Shown piece by piece: positions 54,901-63,020 of a stretch of DNA of 64,000 nucleotides. The stretch covers positions 1,022,590 to 1,086,589 of the forward strand of contig NZ_VTTM01000002.1 of NCBI RefSeq assembly GCF_008364795.1. The letters are read 5' to 3'. Positions within the stretch are counted from its first letter, which is position 1; the number at the start of each line of letters is the position of its first letter. The stretch comes from Azospirillum oryzae. Lineage in GTDB: Bacteria > Pseudomonadota > Alphaproteobacteria > Azospirillales > Azospirillaceae. The translations under genes and the position numbers were made by a program. Below the pieces are notes generated by a model. The model did not search any database. It had not been told where the DNA came from and saw nothing but the letters and a program-made list of their open reading frames with translations.

Positions 54901-55517
54901 TGGAATACCGTCTGTCCGGTCTGGACAAGGCGCGGGTCGGCACCCGGCTGGCCTCCGTCCGGCTGCTCGACAACAAGCCGGAAGAGGCGCTGAAGGCGCT
55001 GGAACTGTCCAACGTCGCCGGACTGCCGGCCGATCTGACGGCCGAACGGCGGCTGATGCAGGCCAAGGCGCTGGCCGAGCTGAACCGCGGCGACGAGGCG
55101 ATGCAGCTTCTGGCCCAGGACGACAGCACCAACGCCAACCTGCTGCGCGTCGACATCGCGTGGAAGGGGCAGAAATGGGATGCGGCGGCGCTGGCCCTGA
55201 ACAAGGTGATCGGCCCGCCCCCCGCAACCGGCAAGCCGCTGGATCCCAACATGTCGCAGTTGGTGCTGAACCGGGCGGTGGCGCTGGCGCTGGCCGGCGA
55301 CGGCAACGGGCTGAACCTGCTGAAGAAGGATTTCGAAGGGTCGATGAAGGGCGGGCCGAATGAGGACGCCTTCCGCATCCTGACCCGCCCTGAACAGGCG
55401 ATGGGCCTGATCGACGTCGGCACCATCCGCTCCCGCGTTGCGGAAGTGGATATGTTCAAGAAGTTTTTGAAGGAATATCGCGGTGGTAAGCAGGCCGGCG
55501 ATAAGCCGACCTCATAA
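51963..55517 (+). CDS. giant periplasmic protein: AMIN-like repeats plus TPR array
   Basis: 1184 residues from a GTG with GGAAGGAG upstream, one base after the MotB-like stop. Signal peptide 1-36 (ending PQAADAA). Two related beta domains (about 38-120 and 160-260) share FGRLVFDWPGKVDYTASVEG / SRLTFEWPSPVGYTVTRDG, AMIN-like; a third beta region follows a Pro/Ala linker (to about 560). A second Pro-rich linker leads to a helical TPR-type region (about 620-1184). I do not recognise a named family. AMIN-like domains in other proteins bind peptidoglycan, and TPRs bind proteins, so a scaffold for the MotB-like pair is a reasonable inference. The PilQ/FimV and MotC/MotE types are looser comparisons. 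Confidence 0.8.
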   Translation: MTDRTAQEWKRWLRGCAAAVALLAMPVLLSPQAADAATVPVRGGTHKDFGRLVFDWPGKVDYTASVEGDRLVVTFTDSIDAPLDRLVRALPGYLAAGRVEADGKTVSFDLKRPVSLKSFRNGNAIAIDLSPAAPQTAAKAEDAKPEPAKAEAAKPAPTAGRLRVRGADQPDQSRLTFEWPSPVGYTVTRDGAAVTVAFDKGGTADLSAVSKAALRNIRNVEAYRRADGALAVTLAVPQDAEVTDSASGKAVVLSVGNPGSRAGLPKSDGAQPAAGSQGTAAGQGSSQGSSQPAPAKETAREGGRDTPTMASATSGRSAIAANAAAPHSAANAAAPNTPPAEAKAAPAAPADAKAQPVAGPKGPVLTFDTGGPASIAVYPRAGQLYVVFDRPMPIGAGKLSGPGAELMGAVEPVPATGGSVFRTKIGPMVWPTVERQGTTWRILSSARPANMGSTGDLRVEPDPDFLLGARLLVRAPDAANIVQFADPDVGDRIQVVPLPSPGQGVPEPHRYPDLEVMPSYQGVVVRPISDNVTVRAIKEGVELTTAGGLHLSPAADAGNPAVAPPPPAPPPGPASAPQPVPSQMAAAPLPVTPPPGGASSAMEPPKAQPAQMQGRRLFNLPAWKHGDLDHFTEARQDLQLAVVNAPESERPKAQLDLARFYFANGFGQETLGMLDVLQQNQPDLEGWPEFRALRGAARVLTGDLDGAEADLSIPSLAGNPEANLWRAAIAADRRDWPKAMAGFKASGPILNSYPEPMIGKLGLRAAEAALETRDTGTAKRLFDRVIEHSGPDQEENPQTQYLRGLLFAQTGEIDQAREQLTAAYNSYDRLYRAKAGLALTNLELSEGKMSPTAAAEQLAGLTFTWRGDDLEMQIRSRMGEVLIAGGEYAKGFNTMKETAALVADTPRAEAITKEMSRIFADLFKDGAQRLPTLDALQLYDQFRELTPVGEAGDEIIRQLAERLISIDLLNRAADLLQHQVEYRLSGLDKARVGTRLASVRLLDNKPEEALKALELSNVAGLPADLTAERRLMQAKALAELNRGDEAMQLLAQDDSTNANLLRVDIAWKGQKWDAAALALNKVIGPPPATGKPLDPNMSQLVLNRAVALALAGDGNGLNLLKKDFEGSMKGGPNEDAFRILTRPEQAMGLIDVGTIRSRVAEVDMFKKFLKEYRGGKQAGDKPTS

Positions 55518-55559
55518 GGCGGCGGGACGCCTTGCGGGGGAATGCTGCGCCCCGCCGCC
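55518..55559. terminator. hairpin between the TPR gene and the convergent fasciclin gene
   Basis: GGCGGCGGG (55518-55526) and CCCGCCGCC (55551-55559) form nine-base arms around a 24-base loop that can fold further. No U-tract. Confidence 0.45.
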
Positions 55560-55585
55560 CGCTCCGCGCCGTTGGCCGGGGGCCG

Positions 55586-56131
55586 TTACTTCGGCAGCAG
55601 AACCTTGTCGATGACATGGACGACGCCGTTGGACTGTTCGACATCGGCGATGGTCACGCGCGCCATATTGCCGGAGGCGTCGGCGACCATCACGGCGTCG
55701 CCGGACTGGGTGAAGGTCAGCGGCATGCCTTCCACCGTCTTCAGCATGGCCTTGCCGTTGCCCTTCTTGATGTCCGCCACGATGTCCCTGGCGTCCAGCT
55801 TGCCGGGAACGACGTGGTAGGTCAGCACCTTGGTCAGCTGCGCCTTGTTCTCCGGCTTCAGCAGGGTGTCGACGGTGCCGGCGGGCAGGGCGGCGAAGGC
55901 CTCGTTGGTGGGTGCGAAGACGGTGAAGGGACCCTTGCCGTTCAGCGTGTCGACCAGTCCGGCGGCCTTCACGGCGGCGACGAGGGTGGTGTGGTCCTTG
56001 GACTGGGACGCATTCTCCACGATGGTCTTGCTGGGGTACATCGGCGCGCCGCCGACCATCTTTTCCATGGCCGCGTTGGCGCAACCGGCAAAAAGAAGGG
56101 TGGCGATCGCCACGGTGGCAACCTTCTTCAT
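55586..56131 (-). CDS. fasciclin (FAS1) domain lipoprotein
   Basis: 181 residues. A signal peptide with lipobox-like LFAGC predicts lipidation at C17. One FAS1 domain follows: [47 protein letters not shown] and the closing [23 protein letters not shown]1 proteins act in adhesion; related alphaproteobacterial ones are secreted or surface attached. GAGGGAA precedes the ATG. It lies downstream of kup in the same direction but is 158 bases after it. Confidence 0.92.
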   Translation of the reverse strand: MKKVATVAIATLLFAGCANAAMEKMVGGAPMYPSKTIVENASQSKDHTTLVAAVKAAGLVDTLNGKGPFTVFAPTNEAFAALPAGTVDTLLKPENKAQLTKVLTYHVVPGKLDARDIVADIKKGNGKAMLKTVEGMPLTFTQSGDAVMVADASGNMARVTIADVEQSNGVVHVIDKVLLPK

Positions 56132-56289
56132 AGCATTCCCTCTTATCGGTGAAGGTCCGCTTCCCGCGGACACATCACCGTTACGGGGGAGGCTTCCAGT
56201 CAGATCACAGCAGTTTCTGTGCGTGATGCTGATTTTTGTTTGCGTGAAAGAGGTAATTCTTTCGTGGTGAGGACGCCGCCTCCCGCCGG

Positions 56290-58188
56290 CTAGAGCTGCA
56301 CCTGCGTTCCCAGCTCGACCACGCGGTTGGGCGGCAGCTTGAAGAAGTCGGTGGCGCTGACCGAAGTGCGGGACATCACCACGAACAGCTTCTCCCGCCA
56401 CAGCGCCATCTGGGAGTTCATCTGCGGGATCAGCGTCTCCCGGCCCAGGAAGAAGGAGGTCGCCATCACGTCGAACTCCAGCCCGAAGGCCTTGCACAGC
56501 CTCAGCGCCTTGGGGATGTTCGGCTCCTGCGAGAAGCCGTAGCGCACTGTGATGCGGTAGAAGCCGTCGGCCAGCCCCTCCACCACCACGCGGTCCTTGG
56601 CGGGGACCCGCGGCACATCCTCCACCACCACGGTGACGAAGACGACGCGTTCGTGCAGGACCTGATTGTGCTTCAGGTTGTGCAGCAGGGCGATCGGCAC
56701 GGTGTTGGAACTGGAGGTCATGAAGACCGCCGTGCCCTTCACCCGCTGGATATCGCCCTTCTTCGCCTGCCGCTGGATGAAGGCGTCCAGCGGCAGCGAT
56801 TCCTCGGCCAGCCGCTTGGTCAGCACGGCCCGGCCGCGGCGCCATGTGGACATCAGCCCCAGCGTGACGCAGGCGATCACCAGCGGCACCCAGCCGCCAT
56901 GGGGAATCTTCACCGCGTTGGCGGCGAAGAAGGAAACCTCCACCGTCAGGAAGGTCGCGCCGACGGCGAAGCAGAGCGGCAGGCTCCAGTTCCAGCGCCG
57001 CCGCGCCACCACCAGGAACAGGGTGGTGGTGATGATCATGTCGCCGGTCACCGCGATGCCATAGGCGGCGGCGAGACGGCTGGATGATTGGAAGACCAGC
57101 ACCAGCCCCAGCACCGCGGCAAGCAGGCCCCAGTTGGCGCGGGGAATGTAGATCTGCCCCTCCTCCTCGTTGGAGGTGTGGCGGATGTCGAGGCGCGGGC
57201 AGAGGCCCAGCTGCACCGCCTGCCGGGTCAGCGAGAAGACGCCGGAGATCACCGCCTGACTGGCGATGACGGTGGCGGCGGTGGACAGGCCGATCAGCGG
57301 ATAGAGCCCCCAATCCGGCGCCAGCAGATAGAAGGGGCTGCGCACCGCCGTCGGGTCGTTCAGCAGAAGCGCGCACTGGCCCAGATAGTTCAGCAGCAGG
57401 CCCGGCAGCACCACGGCCAGCCAAGCCACCTGGATCGGGCGGCGGCCGAAATGGCCCATGTCGGCATAGAGTGCCTCGCCGCCGGTCACGGCCAGCACCA
57501 CGGCGCCCAGCACCAGGAAACCGGCGACGCCATGCTCGGCGAAGAAGGCGATGGCATAGTACGGGTTGAAGGCGACCAGCACGCTCGGCTGCCGGATCAC
57601 CTCCAGCAGCCCGAGGATGCCGAGCGTGGAGAACCACGCCAGCATGATCGGGCCGAACAACGCGCCGACGCGCGAGGTGCCGTGGCTCTGGATGGCGAAC
57701 AGGGCGATCAGGATGGCGACGGTCAGCGGCACCACCGCCGACTCCAGCGCCGGCTCCGCCACGCCCAGTCCCTCGACCGCGGACAGCACGGACATCGCCG
57801 GGGTGATCATGCCGTCGCCGTAGAACAGCGCCGCGCCGAACAGGCCGAGCGCCGTCAGGACCGTCAGCTTGCCCGACGCATCCGGCCGCGTCTTGGACGC
57901 CAGCGCCAGAAGCGAGAGGATGCCGCCCTCGCCCTTGTTGTCGGCCCGCATGACGAAGCCCACATATTTGACGGTGACGACCACCACCAGTGCCCAGAAC
58001 ACCAGCGACATGATGCCCAGAACGTTGTCATGGGTCAGGGCGAGCCCATGCTCGCCGGCGAAGCATTCTCGCAGCGTGTAGAGCGGGCTGGTGCCGATGT
58101 CGCCATACACGACCCCGAGGGCACCCAGGGTCAACGTCGCGAGCTTGCCGGAGTCGGGCGGCGCGGCCTTCAAAGCGGTATCAGTCAT
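56290..58188 (-). CDS. kup: Kup-type potassium uptake protein
   Basis: 632 residues. [20 protein letters not shown] and [13 protein letters not shown] are the Kup N-terminal signature, followed by about twelve membrane helices ([20 protein letters not shown]) and a C-terminal cytosolic domain of about 170 residues. It imports K+ with protons. The start at 58188 gives the family N-terminus; the 43 codons upstream in the same frame are not homologous. Confidence 0.95.
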   Translation of the reverse strand: MTDTALKAAPPDSGKLATLTLGALGVVYGDIGTSPLYTLRECFAGEHGLALTHDNVLGIMSLVFWALVVVVTVKYVGFVMRADNKGEGGILSLLALASKTRPDASGKLTVLTALGLFGAALFYGDGMITPAMSVLSAVEGLGVAEPALESAVVPLTVAILIALFAIQSHGTSRVGALFGPIMLAWFSTLGILGLLEVIRQPSVLVAFNPYYAIAFFAEHGVAGFLVLGAVVLAVTGGEALYADMGHFGRRPIQVAWLAVVLPGLLLNYLGQCALLLNDPTAVRSPFYLLAPDWGLYPLIGLSTAATVIASQAVISGVFSLTRQAVQLGLCPRLDIRHTSNEEEGQIYIPRANWGLLAAVLGLVLVFQSSSRLAAAYGIAVTGDMIITTTLFLVVARRRWNWSLPLCFAVGATFLTVEVSFFAANAVKIPHGGWVPLVIACVTLGLMSTWRRGRAVLTKRLAEESLPLDAFIQRQAKKGDIQRVKGTAVFMTSSSNTVPIALLHNLKHNQVLHERVVFVTVVVEDVPRVPAKDRVVVEGLADGFYRITVRYGFSQEPNIPKALRLCKAFGLEFDVMATSFFLGRETLIPQMNSQMALWREKLFVVMSRTSVSATDFFKLPPNRVVELGTQVQL

Positions 58189-58452
58189 GCAGTGATTGCG
58201 GTCCGAAGTTGGTCCGTCGTTCGATGGCGCCCGATGCGGCGGCGATGGTCCGGTCCGTCGCTCCTTCGGCGGCGGCGAACGGGCGGAACCATCCGGCGGA
58301 ACCGGCTTACCGGCCAATCATCCCACCGACGCACATCGCCTTTCCTCATACGCGCTTACGGCGCGCAACGCCAGCACGGGCTTGCGCCGCGAAGGCCAAG
58401 CCCGGGGGCTGCGACGAAGTGCGCAGGGCTTTTCCCGCTATGCGCGCAATTT

Positions 58453-59253
58453 CTAAAGAGTGCCGAAGCTGCGCGCCAGCGATCCGGCGATCAGATACCA
58501 CCCGTCGACCAGCACGAAGAAGATGATCTTGAACGGGATGGCGACCATGGTCGGCGGCAGCATCATCATGCCCATCGACATCAGGATCGACGATACCACC
58601 ATGTCGATGATGAGGAAGGGCAGGAACAGCAGGAAGCCGATCTCGAACCCGCGCTTGATCTCCGAGATCATGAAGGCCGGGACCAGGACGTGCAGCGGCA
58701 TGTCGTTCGGCTCCTGCACGTTCGGCAGGCGGGCCATGTCCATGAACAGGCGCAGGTCCTTCTCGCTGGTGTGATGCAGCATGAAATCGCGCAAGGGCGC
58801 CACCGTGCGGCGGAACGCCTCCATCTCGTCGATTTCCTGGTTCATCAGCGGCTGGATGCCCTGGGTGTAGCTGCGCTCGAACACCGGGGCCATGACGAAG
58901 AAGGTCAGGAACAGCGCCAGCGACATCATCACCGTGGTCGGCGGCACCTGCTGCACGCCCAGCGCATTGCGCAGGAAGGAGAGCACGATGACGATGCGGG
59001 TGAAGGCCGTCATCATGATGAGGATCGACGGCGCCAGCGACAGCACCGTGATCAGGCCGATGGTCTGGACGATGCGGCCGGTGGCGGTGCCGCCGGCGTC
59101 GCCCAGGTCGAAGGTCAGGCTCTGCGCCAGCGCCGGCCCGGCGCTCAATCCCAGCGCCACGCCGAAGACGAGCGCCAGAGCCAGTCCGGCAAAAACCGGC
59201 TTCCAGACCGGCTTCCACCAGGAACTCAGGCGCCTCAGGATGGCCGCCGTCAT
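58453..59253 (-). CDS. fliP: flagellar export gate protein FliP
   Basis: 266 residues. N-terminal signal-like segment (cleaved in known FliP proteins), then ILIMMTAFTRIVIVLSFLRN and LTFFVMAPVF, a hydrophilic loop, and FLPFLIIDMVVSSILMSMGM with PPTMVAIPFKIIFFVLVDGW at the end. Part of the FliPQR core of the type III flagellar export gate. Its start overlaps the fliO stop by four bases. Confidence 0.96.
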   Translation of the reverse strand: MTAAILRRLSSWWKPVWKPVFAGLALALVFGVALGLSAGPALAQSLTFDLGDAGGTATGRIVQTIGLITVLSLAPSILIMMTAFTRIVIVLSFLRNALGVQQVPPTTVMMSLALFLTFFVMAPVFERSYTQGIQPLMNQEIDEMEAFRRTVAPLRDFMLHHTSEKDLRLFMDMARLPNVQEPNDMPLHVLVPAFMISEIKRGFEIGFLLFLPFLIIDMVVSSILMSMGMMMLPPTMVAIPFKIIFFVLVDGWYLIAGSLARSFGTL

Positions 59254-59588
59254 CGCGGCTGGCTCCCGGCCGGCGTGGAAGCCGCGGGCGTGTCGGCCGT
59301 CCCGGCGAGCGCCGTGTCGAACCCCCCGGCCGGGGCGCTGTCGACCAGCAGGTCCCCGTTGGCGCTCAGCAGGATCAGATGCTCGCGGTCGTCGCGGCGG
59401 ACCAGGATCAGGCGCCGCTTGGCGTCGACCGGCAGAGCCTCAACCACGCTCAACCGGCGTTGGCGGGCGCGTCCGCGCACGGTGCCGCCGGCCATGCCGA
59501 CCCGGCGCATCACCCAGGCAACGACCATGATGAGCGCCACCACGAAGACGAGCGCCATCAGGAAACGGATATACTGGTCGAGATCCAT
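59250..59588 (-). CDS. fliO: flagellar biosynthesis protein FliO
   Basis: 112 residues: one N-terminal membrane segment (LMALVFVVALIMVVAWVMRR) and a cytosolic part with RRLSVVEALPVDAKRRLILV and HLILLSANGDLLVD, the FliO pattern. FliO assists FliP ring assembly. Overlaps fliP by four bases. Confidence 0.9.
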   Translation of the reverse strand: MDLDQYIRFLMALVFVVALIMVVAWVMRRVGMAGGTVRGRARQRRLSVVEALPVDAKRRLILVRRDDREHLILLSANGDLLVDSAPAGGFDTALAGTADTPAASTPAGSQPR

Positions 59589-59609
59589 GGAAACGGCAGG
59601 CTTTCTCTG

Positions 59610-60023
59610 TCAGGGCGTATCGTCGGAACGGCCCGGAGCGGACGGCCCCCCGGAGCGGCCGTAGGCGGCGGCCGCGCGCTGGCGGGCGGTGTGCGGATCG
59701 TCGCGGCCGGCCAGCGCGGCGGCGATGGTCTCCTCCCGCCGGGCCTGCTGGTCGGTCAGCGCGGCGGCCAGCGGCGCCAGCGCCGCGACCAGATCGCCGA
59801 GCGGGCCGAGCAGGGTCCGCGCCTCCCCCTGCGGCAAGGCTTCGGCGGCGAGGCAAAGATGGGCGACGCGCTCTTCCAGCCCGACAAGGTCGATCAATAC
59901 GCCGGCCTCGGCCTGCGTGCGCGCATCGTCGAGCGTTGCACCCAGCGCCGCCGCCTGTTCCGCGATCCGGCCAGCCGACTCGGTGCTTTCGGGCGAGGGG
60001 GAAGCGGTTGGCGGCCGGATCAC
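59610..60023 (-). CDS. unknown protein of the flagellar export locus
   Basis: 137 residues from a GTG that overlaps the stop of the FlhX-like gene (GTGA). Almost entirely Ala/Leu/Glu helices (LEERVAHLCLAAEALPQGEA) with a Gly/Ser/Pro tail. No membrane segment or family that I recognise. Tight coupling on the 5' side and 21 bases to fliO on the 3' side make a role in flagellar assembly, for example as a chaperone, an inference only. Confidence 0.68.
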   Translation of the reverse strand: MIRPPTASPSPESTESAGRIAEQAAALGATLDDARTQAEAGVLIDLVGLEERVAHLCLAAEALPQGEARTLLGPLGDLVAALAPLAAALTDQQARREETIAAALAGRDDPHTARQRAAAAYGRSGGPSAPGRSDDTP

Positions 60024-60445
60024 GGCTTGTCCTCCTCCATGATGTCCTCGGAGCGCGATTCCGACGGCATCGTGCCGTTGGCGCGATAGACATAAGCGAG
60101 AATTTCCGCCACGGCGGCGATGGCTTCGACGGGGATGTCGCTGTCGACCTCGATCGCAGACAGAATCTCGACCAGGTCGGCGTCTTCGCGCACCTTCACG
60201 CCGTTGGCGAAGGCGACCTCCAGGATCTGCTCCGCCACCGTGCCCTTGCCGGTGGCGACGATCCGCGGCAGCGTCTCCGTCCCCAGATGGTATTTCAGCG
60301 CAACCGCGACCGGCCGCCGGGCAAGGGGACCCCGGGCAGGGGACTGCGTCTTGCCGGCTGGCGGCGAGGCGGGTGGGCGGGCTTGCGCGGACAACAGGGC
60401 GGCCTTGTCGAGGGGGGCGTCGAGGGGGTCCTTCCTGGGCCGCAT
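60020..60445 (-). CDS. FlhB C-terminal-domain-like protein (EscU/YscU family, FlhX type)
   Basis: 141 residues without membrane segments. After a polar 45-residue start it reads RRPVAVALKYHLGTETLPRI and AEQILEVAFANGVKVREDAD, the region that follows the NPTH autocleavage site in FlhB (compare TH-FAVALKYDPTQMG in the flhB at 63021). It thus resembles FlhB after cleavage. Such orphan domains can substitute for or modulate the export switch. It heads the leftward flhX-unknown-fliO-fliP operon. Confidence 0.88.
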   Translation of the reverse strand: MRPRKDPLDAPLDKAALLSAQARPPASPPAGKTQSPARGPLARRPVAVALKYHLGTETLPRIVATGKGTVAEQILEVAFANGVKVREDADLVEILSAIEVDSDIPVEAIAAVAEILAYVYRANGTMPSESRSEDIMEEDKP

Positions 60446-60460
60446 CCTGGACCGGTAGGC

Positions 60461-60475
60461 TTAACGAACTGTAAA
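60461..60475 (+). promoter_or_regulatory. CtrA-like box near the flhX-like start
   Basis: TTAA-CGAACTG-TAAA differs from the CtrA consensus TTAA-N7-TTAA at one base. It is 16 bases upstream of the leftward FlhX-like gene. Confidence 0.35.
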
Positions 60476-60509
60476 GGCGGCAGGGCCGGCCAATTCGCGT
60501 CGGTGGAGA

Positions 60510-60524
60510 TTCATCCTTCGTTAA
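60510..60524 (-). promoter_or_regulatory. second CtrA-like box, inverted, towards flgB
   Basis: On the minus strand TTAA-CGAAGGA-TGAA. The octamer TTAACGAA is identical to that of the box at 60461 and in opposite orientation, so the pair forms a 64-base dyad between the divergent flagellar operons. Confidence 0.35.
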
Positions 60525-60626
60525 CGCAAACGCGTGACCATCGGAGACTGTGGCGATGCCCGTCCTGGGCGGCGTTCAGCGGAATTGGCAGCGGTATTCC
60601 AGCGGCATTGGGGCGGGATCAGGGCC

Positions 60627-61031
60627 ATGGACCTCGGAAATCTCGGCATCTTCAAACTTATGTCGCGCAAGATGGACTGGTTGACCCAGCGTCAGGAAGT
60701 CATCTCGCAGAACATCGCCAACGCCGACACGCCGGAGTACAAGGGCCGCGACCTGAAGCCCTTCACCTTCCGCGACGCGCTCGGCGACAGCCGGCGGCTG
60801 ACCCCGGTGGCGACCAATGCGTCCCATCTGGCCGGCACCCGCGGACCGGGCGGCATGGCGCAGGAACAGAAGGTGCGAGACCCGTACGAGACGGCGCCGG
60901 ACGGCAACAACGTCGTCCTGGAAGACCAGATGATGCGGATGAGCCAGAATTCGATGGATTACCAGACCATCACCAACCTGTACAAAAAGCAGGTGGCGAT
61001 GATCAAGTCGGCGATCCGGTCGGGCAGCTGA
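60627..61031 (+). CDS. flgB: flagellar proximal rod protein FlgB
   Basis: 134 residues. The rod-protein N-terminus reads LMSRKMDWLTQRQEVISQNI and ANADTPEYKGRDLKPFTF; the C-terminus QNSMDYQTITNLYKKQVAMI is the matching terminal helix. The start at 60627 is preferred over the upstream open frame. First gene of the rightward operon. Confidence 0.94.
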   Translation: MDLGNLGIFKLMSRKMDWLTQRQEVISQNIANADTPEYKGRDLKPFTFRDALGDSRRLTPVATNASHLAGTRGPGGMAQEQKVRDPYETAPDGNNVVLEDQMMRMSQNSMDYQTITNLYKKQVAMIKSAIRSGS

Positions 61032-61075
61032 GTGCCTTTGGCAGGGTGCCGGCGGGTATTTGAGGAGGCGGTGCG

Positions 61076-61486
61076 ATGGATCTCTACAAGTCGATGGCGG
61101 TTTCCGCCTCGGGCATGAAGGCGCAGGGCACGCGCCTGAAGGTCATTTCGGAGAATCTGGCGAACGCCAACACCACCGCGGAAACGCCGGGCGATCTGCC
61201 CTATCGCCGCAAGACGGTCATCTTCAAGAACGAGCTGGACCGCGCGATGGACGTCGACAAGGTCCGCGTCGCCAAGGTCGATGTGGACAAGAGCGATTTC
61301 CAGCGCCGCTACGATCCTTCCCATCCGTCGGCCGACGCCGACGGCTATGTGCTGATGCCCAACGTCAACTCGGTGGTCGAAGCGATGGACATGCGCGAGG
61401 CCCAGCGCAGCTACGAAGCCAACCTGTCGGCCATCGACACGGCGCGCCAGATGCTGACCCGCACCATCGACATCCTGCGTGCCTGA
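61076..61486 (+). CDS. flgC: flagellar proximal rod protein FlgC
   Basis: 136 residues with LYKSMAVSASGMKAQGTRLK, VISENLANANTTAETPGDLP and the C-terminal MREAQRSYEANLSAIDTARQ. GAGGAGG precedes the ATG. Rod component with FlgB, FlgF and FliE. Confidence 0.95.
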   Translation: MDLYKSMAVSASGMKAQGTRLKVISENLANANTTAETPGDLPYRRKTVIFKNELDRAMDVDKVRVAKVDVDKSDFQRRYDPSHPSADADGYVLMPNVNSVVEAMDMREAQRSYEANLSAIDTARQMLTRTIDILRA

Positions 61487-61538
61487 CCTCGTCCCGCCCA
61501 ATCGCTCCTGAACCTCCCGACCGACCGGAACCGCTGCC

Positions 61539-61838
61539 ATGATCAATCCGCTGAACGCCGCCGCGGCCTACGCCACCACCGCCGCCAAGACGACCGGCCC
61601 CGGCATGGCCGCGCGCGATGGCCTCTCCTTCGGTGACGTGCTGGAGCAGGCGGCAAAGGAAAGCATCGGCACCATGAAGAAGAGCGAGGACATGTCGGCC
61701 CTGGCCGCCGTCGGCAAGGCCGATCTGAACGACGTCGTCCAGGCCGTGACCAACGCCGAGGTGACGCTGCAGACCGTCACCGCCGTGCGCGACAAGGTGC
61801 TGAACGCCTATCAGGAAATCCTGCGCATGCCGATGTGA
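61539..61838 (+). CDS. fliE: flagellar hook-basal body protein FliE
   Basis: 99 residues. The conserved C-terminal half reads DLNDVVQAVTNAEVTLQTVT and RDKVLNAYQEILRMPM; the N-terminus is Ala/Gly-rich and variable. FliE is the junction between the MS ring/export gate and the rod. Confidence 0.94.
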   Translation: MINPLNAAAAYATTAAKTTGPGMAARDGLSFGDVLEQAAKESIGTMKKSEDMSALAAVGKADLNDVVQAVTNAEVTLQTVTAVRDKVLNAYQEILRMPM

Positions 61839-61880
61839 CGGCGTCCGTTTCGCACCCACCGCCGTCCTGAACCCGCCGTC

Positions 61881-62240
61881 ATGAGCGAGACCGAAGTCAT
61901 CGAGCTTTGCCGCACGTCCATCGTCACGCTGGTGATGGTGTGCGGGCCGATTCTGGTCATCATGATGGCGGTCGGCACCGTCATCTCCATCTTCCAGGCG
62001 GTTACCCAGATCAGCGAGCAGACCCTCGCCATGGTGCCGAAGGTGCTGCTGGTCTTCGGTCTCAGCATCCTGCTGATGCCCTTCATGCTGGGCAAGCTGA
62101 CCGATTTCTTCGAACATGAGGTCGCCGACCGCATCGTCGCGATCGGCGTCGGCGCCACCGACAATGGCGGCGCGCCCTTCACGCCCGGCACCGGCGTGAC
62201 GCCGCCCCCGGCGCCGACCGCGGCCGCGGCGGGCCAATGA
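61881..62240 (+). CDS. fliQ: flagellar export gate protein FliQ, with C-terminal extension
   Basis: 119 residues. Two membrane helices: TLVMVCGPILVIMMAVGTVI, then the FQAVTQISEQTLAMVPKVLL loop and a second helix. The core ends near residue 89; about 30 further residues (Gly/Pro/Thr/Ala-rich) are not in the usual 89-residue FliQ. The last bases overlap fliR by four. Confidence 0.93.
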   Translation: MSETEVIELCRTSIVTLVMVCGPILVIMMAVGTVISIFQAVTQISEQTLAMVPKVLLVFGLSILLMPFMLGKLTDFFEHEVADRIVAIGVGATDNGGAPFTPGTGVTPPPAPTAAAAGQ

Positions 62241-63007
62241 ACGTCCTGCAGCAACTGCTGGGCGAACAGATCTTCGTCTGGATGTTGGTCTTCATGCGGG
62301 TCGGCACCGCCTTCAGCGTGATGCCGACCATCGGCGATGCCTTCGTTCCCACCCGCATGCGCCTGCTGTTCGCGCTGGCGGTCAGCACGCTGGTGGCGCC
62401 GGCGATCCGGCCGATGCTGCCGCCGATGCCCGGCAATCCGTTCCAACTGATGGTGCTGGTGGCCGGCGAGATGACGGTGGGAATTTTCCTCGGCACCATC
62501 GCCCGGCTGCTGATGGGCGCGCTTGAGGTGGCCGGCACAATCATCAGCCTGCAGAGCGGCCTTGCCAACGCGCAGATCTTCAACCCGGCGCTGGCGACAT
62601 CAGGCTCTCTGCCCGGCTCGCTGATGGGCTGGCTGGGGCTGCTTCTGATTTTCGTCACCGACCTGCATCATCTGCTGATCATGGCGGTGGTCGACAGCTA
62701 CGCCACCTTCACGCCGGGAGCGGCGATCCCGATCGACGACATGGCGAACGTGGTCGGGCAGCTGGTGTCGAAAAGCTTCATGCTGGGGGTGCAGATGGCC
62801 GCCCCCTTCCTGATCACCGGCATGCTGTTCGCGCTGGCGCTGGGGCTGCTGAACAAGCTGGCGCCGCAGGTGCAGGTGTTTCAGCTGTTCACGTCCGTCC
62901 AGGTGCTGCTCGGCCTGTTCATGTTCGCGCTGACGCTGGGTGCGATGATGCTGTTCTGGCTGTCGCGCTTCGAATCGACCTTCATCGAATTCCTGAAGCC
63001 GCTGTAG
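62237..63007 (+). CDS. fliR: flagellar export gate protein FliR
   Basis: 256 residues with six hydrophobic segments; VFMRVGTAFSVMPTIGDAFV, AGEMTVGIFLGTIARLLMGA, ISLQSGLANAQIFNP and APFLITGMLFALALGLLNKL are FliR features. Overlaps fliQ (ATGA). Confidence 0.95.
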   Translation: MNVLQQLLGEQIFVWMLVFMRVGTAFSVMPTIGDAFVPTRMRLLFALAVSTLVAPAIRPMLPPMPGNPFQLMVLVAGEMTVGIFLGTIARLLMGALEVAGTIISLQSGLANAQIFNPALATSGSLPGSLMGWLGLLLIFVTDLHHLLIMAVVDSYATFTPGAAIPIDDMANVVGQLVSKSFMLGVQMAAPFLITGMLFALALGLLNKLAPQVQVFQLFTSVQVLLGLFMFALTLGAMMLFWLSRFESTFIEFLKPL

Positions 63008-63020
63008 AGGGGGAACGCCG

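Noticed and set aside
57088-59664. 858-codon plus-strand open frame over kup, fliP and fliO
   Set aside because: Low-complexity Gln/His/Arg translation, crosses gene boundaries of three real genes on the other strand.
60570-60590. Sigma54 promoter upstream of flgB: TTGGCAGCGGTATTCC
   Set aside because: The GG element is present but the required GC doublet ten bases later reads CC and there is no TTGC element.
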